Positions 18,840 through 29,435 of a stretch of DNA of 37,969 bases are shown piece by piece. The stretch comes from Betaproteobacteria bacterium. Lineage in GTDB: Bacteria > Pseudomonadota > Gammaproteobacteria > Burkholderiales > Burkholderiaceae_C. The translations under genes were made by a program, and so were the position numbers. The notes beneath the pieces are model-generated. The model did not search any database. It was not told the DNA's origin and saw nothing but the letters and a program-made list of their open reading frames with translations. Location of the stretch: NCBI GenBank assembly GCA_024641925.1, contig JAHECB010000009.1, forward strand, positions 1 through 37,969, in the 5' to 3' direction. Within the stretch, counting starts at the first letter, position 1; each line of letters opens with the position of its first letter.

Positions 18840-19799
18840 TTAAACCGGCCAGTTGGTGCCGGCCACGGCTGGCAGGCGCCGGCTGACGTTGACCTTGACA
18901 TCCATGCCCAGAAAGTCGCCCGCATCGCCGGTCCACGCGCCCGACACCGGTGCCGCCTGCTCTGGTGTTCGCGTGAACGCCACGCGGATCAGGTCCGTGC
19001 CGCCGTAGAGCGAATTCGTGGGATCAAAAGGCACCCAGCCAGCGCCGGGCAGGTACACGTGCAGCCATGCGTGTGTGGCGCCCGAGCCCACGGTGCCGCC
19101 CAGATCCAGGCTTTTGACACCATGGAGATCCGCGTCGGCCGAAGGGGGTTCATTCTCGTCCAGCGCGGGGTCGTAGATGTAGCCGGAAACAAAACGCGCC
19201 GCCATGCCCAGGCCGCGCACGGCCTCCATCATCAGCAAGGCATAGTCGCGACAGGTGCCGCTGCCCAGCGCCAGCGTCTGCGCCGGGCTCTGCGTGCCCA
19301 AGGCTTCGCGCGCGGCATAGACAAAGTCGCCCCGGATGGACTGGTTGATGTTGGCCAGCACGTCGCGGGTGTGGATGGTGCCGCGCTGAGGCAGAAAACT
19401 GGCCACCCACTGGCTGACCACACCGGCGTCGCCGGGGTACTGCAGCGGCAGGTATCCCGATAGATTGTTCAAGTCGTCCTCCGTGTATTTGAAGGGGTAA
19501 AGCTTGACGTCCTTGTCGACCGGCAGTTCGTGATTCTTGACGCCCAGATGTTCAATGGCAAAGCGGGCCGACAGCGTCAGCGTGTCAGCGGGCACCAGGG
19601 GCTCGACGATGGCGATGGAGTTGGAAAAGACATCATGGATCCAGCGCTGGCGGCAGTGGGGTTCCACCGTCAAGTCGGCGTAGAGCACACGGATGTCGTG
19701 CGCGGCGCGGGGATGAAAGGCCACGCGGTGCGGACCGAATTCCACCGGCTTGGCGTAGCGGTAGGTGGTGACGTGTTCAACTTCGAGAATGACTGACAT
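18840..19799 (-). CDS. Transglutaminase-like family protein (bacterial transglutaminase N-terminal + core)
   Basis: 'LGSGTCRDYALLMMEAVRGLGMAARFVSGYIYDP', 'ATHAWLHVYLPGAGWVPFDPTNSL' Cys-His-Asp core. Confidence 0.92.
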   Translation of the reverse strand: MSVILEVEHVTTYRYAKPVEFGPHRVAFHPRAAHDIRVLYADLTVEPHCRQRWIHDVFSNSIAIVEPLVPADTLTLSARFAIEHLGVKNHELPVDKDVKLYPFKYTEDDLNNLSGYLPLQYPGDAGVVSQWVASFLPQRGTIHTRDVLANINQSIRGDFVYAAREALGTQSPAQTLALGSGTCRDYALLMMEAVRGLGMAARFVSGYIYDPALDENEPPSADADLHGVKSLDLGGTVGSGATHAWLHVYLPGAGWVPFDPTNSLYGGTDLIRVAFTRTPEQAAPVSGAWTGDAGDFLGMDVKVNVSRRLPAVAGTNWPV

Positions 19800-19855
19800 G
19801 GTTCAGGCTTTCAACAAGGAGACCGGGCGAACAGGGTCGCCCATGAAGTGGGGGT

Positions 19856-20767
19856 TCAGAAGACGGACAGGCCAGTGCGGCTGACAAACAACTCCATCGC
19901 GAGCCTGGCGGCCACCGAGTTGCCGGTTTCGTCCAGCCCGGGTGACCAGGCGCACAACACCATGCGCCCTGGTACGACGGCTACGATGGCGCCACCGACA
20001 CCGCTTTTGCAGGGCAGCCCGACCTTGAATGCAAACTCGCCAGCTGCATCGTACGTGCCGCAGGTCAGCATCAGTGAATTGATGCGTCTCGCCTGCTCGC
20101 GAGAAACGATACGCTGCCCGGTTTCGGGCTGCACGCCGCCGTTGGCCAGATAGCCAAAAGCGCGTGCCAGACCAGCGCAATGGGACACGATGGAACACTG
20201 CCTGTAGTACAGCCCAAGCACGGCATCGATGTCGTTGTCGATCTGACCGAAGCTCTTGATGAAATTGGCCAGCGCAGCGTTGCGAAAGCCGCTGGTGCGT
20301 TCGGAGCGCTCCACTTCGGCGTCAAACGCCAGCACCTCACCCAACAGGCTGCAGCCCAGGTCGTTGAAGGCCTTCGTCGGGTCTTCATGGGCGGACAGCA
20401 GCCGGTCGGCCACACACAGGGCGCCGGCGTTGATGAAGGGGTTGCGCGGCTTGCCCTCTTCCCGCTCCAGTTGCACCAGCGAGTTGAAGGGGTTGCCCGA
20501 GGGTTCACGGCCGATGCGGTCCCAAAGGGCCGGACCGAGTGCCTGCAGCCCCAGGGTCAGCCCCAGCACCTTGGACACACTTTGAATTGAAAACGGCGTG
20601 TGGCTGTCGCCCGCGGCAGCTTGTTCACCATCGACGGTGGCCAGGGCGATGCCGAACTGCTGCATGGGCACACGCGCCAGCGCCGGGATGTAGTTGGCCA
20701 CCCGGCCGCCACCCACGACGGGCGCCACGTCGGCAGCCACGGCCTGCAGGATGGACTGCCAGTTCAA
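19856..20767 (-). CDS. glsA: Glutaminase
   Basis: 'GKVANYIPALA'-like start (GGRVANYIPALARV), 'FSIQSVSKVLGLTLGLQ', 'PRNPFINAGALCVADRL', 'LPCKSGVGGAIVAVVPG'. Confidence 0.94.
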   Translation of the reverse strand: MNWQSILQAVAADVAPVVGGGRVANYIPALARVPMQQFGIALATVDGEQAAAGDSHTPFSIQSVSKVLGLTLGLQALGPALWDRIGREPSGNPFNSLVQLEREEGKPRNPFINAGALCVADRLLSAHEDPTKAFNDLGCSLLGEVLAFDAEVERSERTSGFRNAALANFIKSFGQIDNDIDAVLGLYYRQCSIVSHCAGLARAFGYLANGGVQPETGQRIVSREQARRINSLMLTCGTYDAAGEFAFKVGLPCKSGVGGAIVAVVPGRMVLCAWSPGLDETGNSVAARLAMELFVSRTGLSVF

Positions 20768-20807
20768 GCGCGCACCTGCCAGGGCAAGGGCCGCCGTGCG
20801 AAGGCCG

Positions 20808-22310
20808 TCATGCAGGCAGCCTCAGGCGCAGTGGCCCGTTGCGTTCCCAGGCCTGCGCTTCTTCGGTCAGCAAAAAGACCGTGCGGGGGTTGGCCTTGGC
20901 CCATTGGGGCCGAATGTCCAACACCGCCTCACGACCCTGGGCAGCCAGGCCCAGCGCATGCAGGTTGATGGGCGCACGCGCATGTGCCTTGATCACCGCC
21001 AGGCGCAGCGCCAGCACCTGCCAGGCAAAGGTTTCGCTGGCCAGTTGCGTTTCAACCTTGCGCAAGCCGCCGCGTTGCGCCAGCACCAGGTCGGCCACAC
21101 GGCGCTGCTGGTTTTCTGAGAACCCTGCTGCGTCGGCGTGCGACAGCAGGTAAGCACTGTGGCGGTGGTGGTCGTGGTGCGACACCATCTGGCCGATTTC
21201 ATGCAGCGCGCAGGCCCATTGCAGTTCCAGCCTGTCTTCGGGCGTGGCGTCGGGCACGGCAGCGTTGAACAAGCGGCTGGCCAGTTGGGTCACGCGCCGC
21301 GCCTGCACGGTGTCCACCCCAAAGCGCCTTTGCAGTTCAGCCACCGAGGCATCACGGACGTCGCGCTGGCGCCCTGAACTGGCCGCCATCAGGCGTCGGT
21401 GCAAGTCGATGATCACGCCCTGTCGCAAGGCGCCTTTGGCCGGCTGCAGGTTCTCCATGCCGAAGTGCGAGGCCAGGGTGTACAGGATGGCCAGGCCACC
21501 GGGCAGCACGGCATGGCGATCGGCCTTCAGGCCGTCCAGCTTGATGTGGTCGATGTGACCGGCCTTGATCAGTTTGTCGATGCACCAGCGCAGGCCCTGC
21601 GGGGTGATGCGGCCATCGGTGATGCCCTGCGCCTGCAACAACTGCGACACCGCGCCTGCCGTGCCCGATGAGCCCAGCGCCAGCGTCCAGTGTTCGGGCC
21701 CGAACACACCCAGCGCTTCTTCGACTTCAGCACCGGCAGCCACCTGCGCTGCGCGAAATCGGTCGGCTGTGATGTGGCCATCGGGGAAAAACCGCAGCGT
21801 CAGGCTGACACAGCCCACCGCAAACGATTCCGCCACATGCACGTCGCGACCCTGGCCCAGGATCATTTCGGTCGACCGCCCGCCAATGTCGACCACCAGC
21901 GTTCGCTCGGTTCGGGGCTGCAGGCCGTCCACGCCGGTGTAGATCAGCCGTGCTTCTTCGCGGCCCGAGATCACCTCGATGGCACGCCCCAGGACTTCCT
22001 GCGCCCGCAACAAAAAGGCGTTGCGGTTGCGCGCCTCGCGCAACGTCTGTGTGGCCACGGCGCGGATCTGGGCGCTTTCAAACGACGCCAGGCGCGCGGC
22101 AAAACGGCGCAACGACACCAAGCCGCGCTGCACCGCTTCTTCGCTGAGCATGCCGCGCGCGTCCAGGCCTGCGCCCAGGCGCACGGTGTCCTTGATGTAG
22201 TCGATTCGGCGGTACTGGCCTTGGTGGATCTGGCCGATTTCAAGCCTGAAGCTGTTGGAGCCCATATCCACAGCAGCCAGGGGCCCGTCCAGGCGAGGGC
22301 TGATTTGCAT
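20808..22310 (-). CDS. ppx: Exopolyphosphatase (Ppx/GppA family)
   Basis: 'AAVDMGSNSFRLEIGQI', 'VVDIGGRSTEMILGQG', C-terminal HD-like region 'ALHEIGQMVSHHDHHRHSAYLL'. Confidence 0.93.
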   Translation of the reverse strand: MQISPRLDGPLAAVDMGSNSFRLEIGQIHQGQYRRIDYIKDTVRLGAGLDARGMLSEEAVQRGLVSLRRFAARLASFESAQIRAVATQTLREARNRNAFLLRAQEVLGRAIEVISGREEARLIYTGVDGLQPRTERTLVVDIGGRSTEMILGQGRDVHVAESFAVGCVSLTLRFFPDGHITADRFRAAQVAAGAEVEEALGVFGPEHWTLALGSSGTAGAVSQLLQAQGITDGRITPQGLRWCIDKLIKAGHIDHIKLDGLKADRHAVLPGGLAILYTLASHFGMENLQPAKGALRQGVIIDLHRRLMAASSGRQRDVRDASVAELQRRFGVDTVQARRVTQLASRLFNAAVPDATPEDRLELQWACALHEIGQMVSHHDHHRHSAYLLSHADAAGFSENQQRRVADLVLAQRGGLRKVETQLASETFAWQVLALRLAVIKAHARAPINLHALGLAAQGREAVLDIRPQWAKANPRTVFLLTEEAQAWERNGPLRLRLPA

Positions 22311-22367
22311 GCGCCGATCGTACCCGCGCTGTGGGGCACGGCGATGCCGTCACGAACGGTGGCTTGT

Positions 22368-22395
22368 GCCCGCCCCTGTGGCGGGTGGGGCGGGC
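22368..22395. repeat. GC-rich inverted repeat between ppx and the universal stress protein gene
   Basis: GCCCGCCCC-N10-GGGGCGGGC perfect 9-bp arms; no U-tract on either side. Confidence 0.6.
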
Positions 22396-22421
22396 GTTGG
22401 CGGCTCGCCCCGCCATCGGCG

Positions 22422-22856
22422 TCAGCGCACCACCAGCACCGGCAGCGTGCTGTGGGTCAGCACTTTCTGTGTTTCACTGCCCAGCAACAAGGCACTGATG
22501 CCACGCCGGCCGTGTGATGCCATGACGATGAGATCACAGCCGCCGGCCTTGGCCTGATCGATGATGCCCTCCCAGGCATGCACAGCCTCGATCACGGCAG
22601 TGTCGCATCGCACGCCGGCAGCTTGTGCCTTGTCGGCCACTTTTTTCACCCGGGCTTGCGCAATGCGCTCCTGGGCGTCCAGGAAGTCTTGCGGTGCCAC
22701 CGGATAGGACTCCGAGATGGCGCTGTAGGGAAACGGCTCTTTCACAGCCAGGGTCTGCAGCCCGGCACCCGACAATTTGGCCAGTGACAGGGCCATGTCA
22801 CTGGCTTTGTCACTGAGCTCCGAACCGTCGGTTGGAAACAGAATGCGGTTGTACAT
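22422..22856 (-). CDS. Universal stress protein (UspA family)
   Basis: MYNRILFPTDGSELSDKASDMALSLA..., 'LIVMASHGRRGISALLLGSETQKVLTHSTLPVLVVR'. Confidence 0.94.
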   Translation of the reverse strand: MYNRILFPTDGSELSDKASDMALSLAKLSGAGLQTLAVKEPFPYSAISESYPVAPQDFLDAQERIAQARVKKVADKAQAAGVRCDTAVIEAVHAWEGIIDQAKAGGCDLIVMASHGRRGISALLLGSETQKVLTHSTLPVLVVR

Positions 22857-22983
22857 GGCAAACTCCTGGTGGGTCGAGTGAGGTTCGGATGTAGCCGAAC
22901 GCCTGACATCCAGTGTGCGCCTGATGACCAGGCGCACCGTTGACGCAAGTCAAACCGGCGCTGCCGCGGTCGCCCGATCGCGG

Positions 22984-23844
22984 TCAGGGCCCGCGCACCA
23001 CCGGTCGTGTGCGGTCGCTGCACCACTCGCTCCACGAGCCCGGGTACAGCGTGGTGTCGCCCAGCCCGGCGTGTGCCATGGCCAGCAGATTGTGGCAGGC
23101 GGTGACGCCGCTGCCGCATTGGTTGACGACAGTGCCGGGGTGCCGGCCGTGCACGCCCAGGGCGGTGAACTCGGCAATGAGCTGGGCGGCGCTCTTGTAG
23201 CAACCGTCAGCGCCCAGGTTGTCCTTGAAAAAGCGCAGGCGGGCACCGGGGATATGGCCCGCCACCGGATCCAGCGGTTCAACATCGCCGCGAAAGCGCT
23301 CAGCCGCGCGTGCGTCCAGCAGCACGCCTTGGCCCAGCCTGCGCTGCAGCGTGTGGGCGTCAATGGTGGGCATCGCCGGCTCGGCTGGGGGGTAGGGCGC
23401 AGCCGTTTGTAGTGGTTTGTCCTGGATGTCCCAGGTGCCGCCGGCGCGCTGCCAGGCCGCGCGCCCGCCATCCAGCACGGCGACGGCACTATGGCCCATC
23501 CAGCGCAGCAACCACCAGGCGCGCGCGGCATAAGGCATGCCGTGGTCGTCATAGCAGACCACCTGTGTATCGGGTGTGATGCCCCAGTCGCCCAGCGTGG
23601 CCGCCAGGTCGGCCCGGGTGGGCAGGGGGTGCCGGCCATTGCGTCCGTTCTTGGCGCCCGACAGATCACGATCCAGGTGCGCGTAGAGGGCCCCGGGCAG
23701 GTGACCGCGCCGGTAGGCCTTTTCGCCGGCGGCGGGGTTGGCCAGGTCAAAACCACAGTCCAGCACGACGGGCGGGGCCGCGCCGCCCGCCGACTGCAAG
23801 GCCATCAGGTCCATCGCGCTGATCAGCGTCTGGTGGTTCAGCAT
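22984..23844 (-). CDS. sseA: Sulfurtransferase (tandem rhodanese, 3-mercaptopyruvate sulfurtransferase type)
   Basis: Two rhodanese domains, active loop 'CGSGVTACHNLLAM'. Confidence 0.88.
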   Translation of the reverse strand: MLNHQTLISAMDLMALQSAGGAAPPVVLDCGFDLANPAAGEKAYRRGHLPGALYAHLDRDLSGAKNGRNGRHPLPTRADLAATLGDWGITPDTQVVCYDDHGMPYAARAWWLLRWMGHSAVAVLDGGRAAWQRAGGTWDIQDKPLQTAAPYPPAEPAMPTIDAHTLQRRLGQGVLLDARAAERFRGDVEPLDPVAGHIPGARLRFFKDNLGADGCYKSAAQLIAEFTALGVHGRHPGTVVNQCGSGVTACHNLLAMAHAGLGDTTLYPGSWSEWCSDRTRPVVRGP

Positions 23845-23896
23845 CTGATGGGCTTTCTTGGCCGTGCCGCTGGTTGGAAGTGCCGTTGCCGGGACA

Positions 23897-25030
23897 TCAG
23901 TCTGCTGAAGCGTCGCGCTCCGCCGCCATGCCCATTTCTCGCCGGTACCACTCGTGAAAGTGCTGCATGCCGTCTTCCATGGGGCTTTGATAAGGCCCCA
24001 CTTCGTCGTCGCCCCGCAGCATCAGGGCCTGCCGGCCGGCGTCCATGCGCAGCGCGATTTCGTCGTCCTCTTCGCAGGTTTCCAGGTAGGCAGCCTGCTG
24101 GGCCTCGACAAATTCGGGCTCGAATGCGGCAATTTCCTCCGGGTAGAAAAATTCCACCCGGTTCATGGTCTGCCGCGGCCCTTGCGGGAACAGCGTGGAT
24201 ACCACCAGCACGTGTGGATACCACTCCAGCATCACCGTCGGGTAGTAGGTCAACCACACCGCACCTTGGGTCGGTGCCTGTCCCTGGTTGAAACGCAACA
24301 CCGCGTCGTGCCAGCGTCGGTACACCTCAGACCCCGCCTTGGTTAGCGACTTGGTCACACCCACGGTCTGCACCGAATGGTGCTGCCCGAAGGACCAGTG
24401 CAGGTCTTCGCATGACACAAACTGGCCCAGACCCGGGTGGAACGGGCCGACGTGGTAGTCCTCGAGATAGACCTCGATGAAGGTTTTCCAGTTGTAGTTG
24501 CAGGGGTGCAGGTGGGCCTTGTGGAAGACATAGCCGCTGAAATCCAGTGACGCGGCCTTGCCCAGCTCGGCCAGATCGGTCGCCACGCTGCGCCCGTTGT
24601 CCTCGAACAACAGGCCGTTCCAGCGCTGGACCGGGTAGTTGCGCAGGTTCAGGCACGGGTCTTCGTCAAAATGCGGCGCGCCGACCAATCGGCCTTGCAG
24701 GTCGTAGGTCCAGCGGTGCAGCGGGCACACGATGTGGCTGCCCGTCTGCCCACGGCCCTTCAACATCACGGCTTGCCGATGTCGGCAGACGTTGGACACC
24801 AGCTCAACGCCCTGTTGGGTATGCACCAACGCCCGACCCTCGCCCTCGTTGCCCAACGCCTGATAGTCGCCCACCTGTGGCACGGCCAGCTCGTGGCCCA
24901 GGTAGCGGGGGAATTCCTGGAAGATGAGGGCCTGTTCGCGACGGAACACCTCCTCATCGAAGTAGCGGGAGACTGAAAGCTGTGTACGACTGCGCGCAAG
25001 CGATTCGAGTGTGATGCTCAGGTCCGACAT
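23897..25030 (-). CDS. Rieske [2Fe-2S] / aromatic ring-hydroxylating oxygenase alpha subunit family
   Basis: Rieske 'CRHRQAVMLKGRGQTGSHIVCPLHRW'; mononuclear iron region 'WKTFIEVYLEDYHVGPFHPGL'. Confidence 0.92.
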   Translation of the reverse strand: MSDLSITLESLARSRTQLSVSRYFDEEVFRREQALIFQEFPRYLGHELAVPQVGDYQALGNEGEGRALVHTQQGVELVSNVCRHRQAVMLKGRGQTGSHIVCPLHRWTYDLQGRLVGAPHFDEDPCLNLRNYPVQRWNGLLFEDNGRSVATDLAELGKAASLDFSGYVFHKAHLHPCNYNWKTFIEVYLEDYHVGPFHPGLGQFVSCEDLHWSFGQHHSVQTVGVTKSLTKAGSEVYRRWHDAVLRFNQGQAPTQGAVWLTYYPTVMLEWYPHVLVVSTLFPQGPRQTMNRVEFFYPEEIAAFEPEFVEAQQAAYLETCEEDDEIALRMDAGRQALMLRGDDEVGPYQSPMEDGMQHFHEWYRREMGMAAERDASAD

Positions 25031-25196
25031 GATCCGACCGGATCCTCCTGGGGTAAGGGGTGGTGGACAGGGGGCCCGGACGGCGGGCCGTGCGGCCCTG
25101 GGGCAGCGTCTGCGGGTTTCGATTTCAGGCTCTGGCAGCTCTGACCAGCAGGCGGGTTTCAATTCTAACGGCGAGGCATTGCGCGCCGACCAACAC

Positions 25197-25213
25197 CTAG
25201 GGATTGGCCCTAG
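25197..25213. promoter_or_regulatory. CTAG-type inverted repeat in the divergent Rieske/xseB intergenic region
   Basis: CTAGGG-ATTGG-CCCTAG perfect 6-bp arms. Confidence 0.35.
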
Positions 25214-25284
25214 AGTCAGTTGACAGCATCTGATGCCGTGCAGACAAAGCCGGGCTTAGGTTCACCCCCGTTGTGGTGCTTGTC

Positions 25285-25290
25285 TAGAAT
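25285..25290 (+). promoter_or_regulatory. Possible -10 element for xseB-ispA-dxs
   Basis: TAGAAT ~25 nt upstream of the xseB start; no clear -35. Confidence 0.3.
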
Positions 25291-25314
25291 GCAAGCTGCT
25301 ATTCACCACACGAG

Positions 25315-25563
25315 ATGCCCAGAAGCGCCGCCACCCCGTCGTCATCGCCGCCCGCAGTGCCGCCCAGCTACGAGAGTGCCTTGACGGAACTGGACACGTT
25401 GGTGCAGCAGATGGAGACCGGCCAGATGCCCCTGGATCAATTGCTCGCCGCGTACCGCCGCGGGGCGGAGTTGCTGGACTACTGCCGGTCCCGCTTGCGC
25501 AGCGTGGAAGATCAAGTCAAGGTGCTGGAGGACGGCCAGCTCAAGAACTGGAGCGGCGCCTGA
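25315..25563 (+). CDS. xseB: Exodeoxyribonuclease VII small subunit
   Basis: 'YESALTELDTLVQQMETGQMPLDQLLAAYRRGAELLDYCRSRL'. Confidence 0.95.
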   Translation: MPRSAATPSSSPPAVPPSYESALTELDTLVQQMETGQMPLDQLLAAYRRGAELLDYCRSRLRSVEDQVKVLEDGQLKNWSGA

Positions 25564-26450
25564 TGGCACAGGCCTTCGACGATTGGGCCCACCAGACCTT
25601 GCTGGCGGTTGAGCGTGCTCTGGAATCCTGGGTGCCGGGCGACGCGCCCGCTGGCTTGGGCGAAACCATGCGCTACGGCGTGCTGGACGGCGGCAAGCGT
25701 CTGCGGCCGTTGTTGGTGCTGGCGGCCTGCGAGGCCGTGTCGGGCCACCAGGAAGCGGCCATGCGGGCAGCTGTGGCGGTCGAACTGATTCACGCCTATT
25801 CGCTGGTGCATGACGACATGCCCTGCATGGACAACGATGTGCTGCGCCGTGGCAAGCCGACCGTGCACGTACGCTACGGGCAGGCCCAGGCCATGCTGGC
25901 GGGCGACGCCATGCAGGCGCTGGCTTTTGAGGTGCTGACACCCGAGCAGGGCGTGCCCGCTGCCCTTCAGGCGCGCCTGGTGTCCTTGCTGGCTCGTGCG
26001 GCCGGGCACGCAGGCATGGCGGGTGGTCAGGCCATCGACCTGGCCAGCATCGGCCACAACCTGGACGAAATGGCACTGCGCAACATGCACCAGCGCAAGA
26101 CCGGTGCCTTGCTGCAGGCCAGCGTGCTGATGGGCGCGGCTTGTGGTGAAACCACGCCGGCGCAATGGCAGGCCATGAGTGATTACGGTGCCGCCCTGGG
26201 CCTGGCCTTCCAGGTGGTGGACGACATCCTGGATGTCACCCAGGCTTCGGAAACGCTGGGCAAGACGGCCGGCAAGGATCAAGAACACAACAAGCCCACC
26301 TATGTCACGGTGCTGGGTTTGCCCGCCGCGCGGCGGCATGCTGACCAGCTCTGCGCGCAGGCCCACGAAGCCATTGCGCGCAGCGGTCTGGTCCAGCGTG
26401 CGACGCGGCTGGCCACCCTGGCAGACAAGGTTGTGGAGCGCGAGAGCTGA
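25563..26450 (+). CDS. ispA: Farnesyl/geranyl diphosphate synthase
   Basis: First Asp-rich motif '[12 protein letters not shown]', second 'QVVDDILD', '[12 protein letters not shown]'. Confidence 0.95.
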   Translation: MAQAFDDWAHQTLLAVERALESWVPGDAPAGLGETMRYGVLDGGKRLRPLLVLAACEAVSGHQEAAMRAAVAVELIHAYSLVHDDMPCMDNDVLRRGKPTVHVRYGQAQAMLAGDAMQALAFEVLTPEQGVPAALQARLVSLLARAAGHAGMAGGQAIDLASIGHNLDEMALRNMHQRKTGALLQASVLMGAACGETTPAQWQAMSDYGAALGLAFQVVDDILDVTQASETLGKTAGKDQEHNKPTYVTVLGLPAARRHADQLCAQAHEAIARSGLVQRATRLATLADKVVERES

Positions 26451-28375
26451 TGAGTCAAAACCTGCTTCAATCCATCAACAGCCCGGCTGAACTGCGCCGG
26501 CTGTCGCGCCCCCAGCTCAACCAGCTGGCCGGCGAATTGCGCAGCTTTGTGCTGGACACGGTCAGCCAGACCACCGGGCACCTGGGCAGCAATCTGGGCA
26601 CGGTGGAGCTGACGATTGCGCTGCATTACGTGTTCAACACGCCGCATGATCGCCTGGTGTGGGACGTGGGCCACCAGACCTACCCGCACAAGGTGCTGAC
26701 CGGCCGACGTGACCGCATGCACACGTTGCGCCAGCTCGGTGGCATCGCAGGCTTTCCGCGCCGCGAAGAAAGTGAATACGACAGCTTCGGCACGGCGCAC
26801 AGCAGCACCAGCATCAGTGCTGCGCTGGGCATGGCACTGGCCGCCAAACACAAGGGCGAAGACCGCCGCGCGGTGGCCATCATCGGTGATGGCGCCATGA
26901 CGGCCGGCATGGCCTTCGAAGCGTTGAACAACGGCGGCGTCAGCCACGCCGGCATCAACGCCGACCTGCTGGTGGTGCTGAACGACAACGACATGTCCAT
27001 CAGCCCGCCCGTGGGCGCGCTGAACAAGTATCTGGCGCGCCTGATGAGCGGCAACTTCTACGAAGCCGCCCGCGAAGGCGCCAAGGCCGTTCTGAAAAAC
27101 GCGCCGCCGCTGTTTGAACTGGCGCGGCGCTTTGAAGAGCATGCCAAGGGCATGGTCGTGCCGGGCACCATCTTCGAAGAATTTGGCTTCAACTATGTGG
27201 GCCCCATCGACGGCCATGACCTGGACGCGCTGATCCCCACGCTGGAAAACATGCGCGCCAAACGAGGGCCGCAGTTTCTGCACGTGGTCACCAAGAAGGG
27301 CTACGGTTACAAGCTGGCCGAGGCCGACCCCGTCAAGTACCACGCCGCGTCGGCCAAGTTTGATCCGGCCCACGGCTTTGCGCCCAGCAAACCTGGGAAG
27401 GCGACCTTCACGCAGATCTTTGGCCGCTGGCTCTGCGATATGGCGGCGGCCGACTCGCGCCTGGTCGCCATCACCCCGGCCATGCGTGAAGGCTCGGGCA
27501 TGGTGGAATTCCACAGGCAGTTTCCGTCGCGTTACTACGACGTCGGCATTGCCGAACAGCATGCCGTGACCTTTGCCGCCGGCCTGGCCTGCGAAGGCCT
27601 GAAGCCGGTGGTGGCCATCTACAGCACCTTCTTGCAGCGGGGCTACGACCAGCTGATTCACGACGTGGCCCTGCAGAAACTGCCCGTGGTGTTTGCACTG
27701 GACCGTGCCGGCATCGTGGGCGCCGACGGCCCCACGCATGCAGGCGCCTACGACATCGCCTTTGTGCGCTGTGTACCCAACTGCAGTCTGCTGACGCCGA
27801 GCGACGAAAACGAATGCCGACAGGCGCTGAGCACGGCGTTTGCGCAAGACCACCCCGTAGCCGTGCGTTATCCGCGCGGTGCGGGTGTGGGTGCCGCCGT
27901 GCAGGCCGACCTGTCAACCTGGGCCTGGGGCAAGGCCGTGGTGCGCCGCCAGGCCGAAGCCGGTGCTGACCAACGCCTGCCCAGACTGGCCATCCTGGCC
28001 TTTGGTACCTTGTTGCACCCGGCCTTGGCGGCGGCGGAAAAACTGGGCGCCACGGTGGTGGACATGCGCTTTGTCAAGCCGCTGGACACCGACATGGTGC
28101 TGCAGATGGCCGGCACCCACGAGGGCCTGGTCACCATCGAAGAAGGCTGTGTCATGGGCGGTGCGGGCAGCGCGGTGCTGGAATGCCTGGCGGCTGCCGG
28201 CATCCAGGTGCCGGTGCTGCAGCTGGGCTTGCCCGACCGTTTTGTCGAGCACGGGGACCCGGCCAAGTTGCTGTCGCTGTGCGGGCTGGACGCCGCGGGC
28301 ATCGAGGCGTCGGTGCTGCAGCGCTTTGCACCGCGCCCCACACTGGCGCCGGTGGCCGCGGCGGCCAACGCCTGA
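26450..28375 (+). CDS. dxs: 1-deoxy-D-xylulose-5-phosphate synthase
   Basis: '[27 protein letters not shown]', '[18 protein letters not shown]', '[17 protein letters not shown]'. Confidence 0.97.
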   Translation: MSQNLLQSINSPAELRRLSRPQLNQLAGELRSFVLDTVSQTTGHLGSNLGTVELTIALHYVFNTPHDRLVWDVGHQTYPHKVLTGRRDRMHTLRQLGGIAGFPRREESEYDSFGTAHSSTSISAALGMALAAKHKGEDRRAVAIIGDGAMTAGMAFEALNNGGVSHAGINADLLVVLNDNDMSISPPVGALNKYLARLMSGNFYEAAREGAKAVLKNAPPLFELARRFEEHAKGMVVPGTIFEEFGFNYVGPIDGHDLDALIPTLENMRAKRGPQFLHVVTKKGYGYKLAEADPVKYHAASAKFDPAHGFAPSKPGKATFTQIFGRWLCDMAAADSRLVAITPAMREGSGMVEFHRQFPSRYYDVGIAEQHAVTFAAGLACEGLKPVVAIYSTFLQRGYDQLIHDVALQKLPVVFALDRAGIVGADGPTHAGAYDIAFVRCVPNCSLLTPSDENECRQALSTAFAQDHPVAVRYPRGAGVGAAVQADLSTWAWGKAVVRRQAEAGADQRLPRLAILAFGTLLHPALAAAEKLGATVVDMRFVKPLDTDMVLQMAGTHEGLVTIEEGCVMGGAGSAVLECLAAAGIQVPVLQLGLPDRFVEHGDPAKLLSLCGLDAAGIEASVLQRFAPRPTLAPVAAAANA

Positions 28376-28511
28376 CCGATCGGGGCAGGGCTCGCCCCCT
28401 GCGTCGGCCTTCGTCACAGCTCAAACCACTGCAACCCTGCGTGCAACCGGGTTGACAGCCAAGGCATTGCGCCCCTGGCATGCTAGGCCCCTTGCGAAGA
28501 ACCGAGCTTTC

Positions 28512-29303
28512 ATGAGCCAACTCATCACCAACACCCACATTCCCGACACGCAGAGCGCGCCCGACCAGCGCCACCTGGTGATCCAGCGTGTGGGCATCAA
28601 GGACATCCGCTACCCCCTGCAACTGCAGGTTGCTGGCGCCGTCCAGAGTACCGCGGCCCTGTGGTCGCTGGACGTGGCTTTGCCGGCCGAGAAAAAGGGC
28701 ACCCACATGTCCCGCTTTGTGGCATGGCTGGACGGCCTGGACGCGCCGCTGGAGCTGGACGGCCTGAAAAGCCGTCATGCCGCCATGCTGGACACGCTGG
28801 AGGCCACCGAAGGCCGCATCGAGGCCGCCTTCAGCTTTTTCCTGCGCAAGCGCGCGCCCGTTTCAGGCGTTCAGAGTCTGCTGGACTACCAGGGCCGCTG
28901 GATCAGCGAAACACGTGCCGGCAAGACAGCCGTCTGGGCTGAAGTTGGTGTGCCGGTGAAAAGCCTGTGCCCGTGTTCGAAGGAAATCTCGGACTACGGC
29001 GCGCACAACCAGCGCTCGCTGGTGACCGTCCGGGTGGAGTTGCTGCAGGCCGTGCCCTGGCACGAACTGGTGCGTTTTGCCGAAGACGCAGCCTCCAGTG
29101 AACTGTGGCCCTTGCTGAAACGCCCCGATGAAAAGTGGGTGACCGAGCACGCTTACGAAAACCCCAAGTTTGTCGAGGACCTGGTGCGGGACGTGGCCCT
29201 GCGCCTGAACGGTGAACCCCGGGTTGGCCGTTACCGTGTGCAGGTGGAGAACTTCGAGTCCATCCACAACCACAGCGCCTACGCCTGCATCGAGCGCCTG
29301 TAG
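28512..29303 (+). CDS. folE2: GTP cyclohydrolase FolE2 (type IB)
   Basis: 'GTHMSRFVAWLD', 'VPVKSLCPCSKEISDYGAHNQRS', 'ESIHNHSAYACIER'. Confidence 0.95.
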   Translation: MSQLITNTHIPDTQSAPDQRHLVIQRVGIKDIRYPLQLQVAGAVQSTAALWSLDVALPAEKKGTHMSRFVAWLDGLDAPLELDGLKSRHAAMLDTLEATEGRIEAAFSFFLRKRAPVSGVQSLLDYQGRWISETRAGKTAVWAEVGVPVKSLCPCSKEISDYGAHNQRSLVTVRVELLQAVPWHELVRFAEDAASSELWPLLKRPDEKWVTEHAYENPKFVEDLVRDVALRLNGEPRVGRYRVQVENFESIHNHSAYACIERL

Positions 29304-29326
29304 GGCAAACCCTTGCAGGGTTTGCC
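29304..29326 (+). other. Perfect hairpin immediately 3' of the folE2 stop
   Basis: GGCAAACCC-TTGCA-GGGTTTGCC, 9-bp arms, no U-tract. Confidence 0.7.
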
Positions 29327-29435
29327 GGGCAGCCGGGTCAGCTCACGTTGGCAGCGTCCGGTCGCGCGGGTCGATGCGCGCAAATGAGCCGAAATCCGGC
29401 CGCAGATCGGCAGCACCTGCCGTGCACGGAACCCC

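Noticed and set aside
18840-20767. Transglutaminase-like gene next to glutaminase as a novel glutamine-modification pair
   Set aside because: Adjacent same-strand genes but different enzyme chemistries; both are common housekeeping families, and nothing in the sequence supports a functional link.
26300-27853. 517-aa minus-strand ORF antisense to dxs
   Set aside because: Shadow ORF opposite unambiguous ispA/dxs coding sequence.
28452-28484. TTGACA...TGCTAG as a folE2 promoter
   Set aside because: Spacer far too long (~25 bp) for sigma70; no alternative -10 at 16-18 bp.
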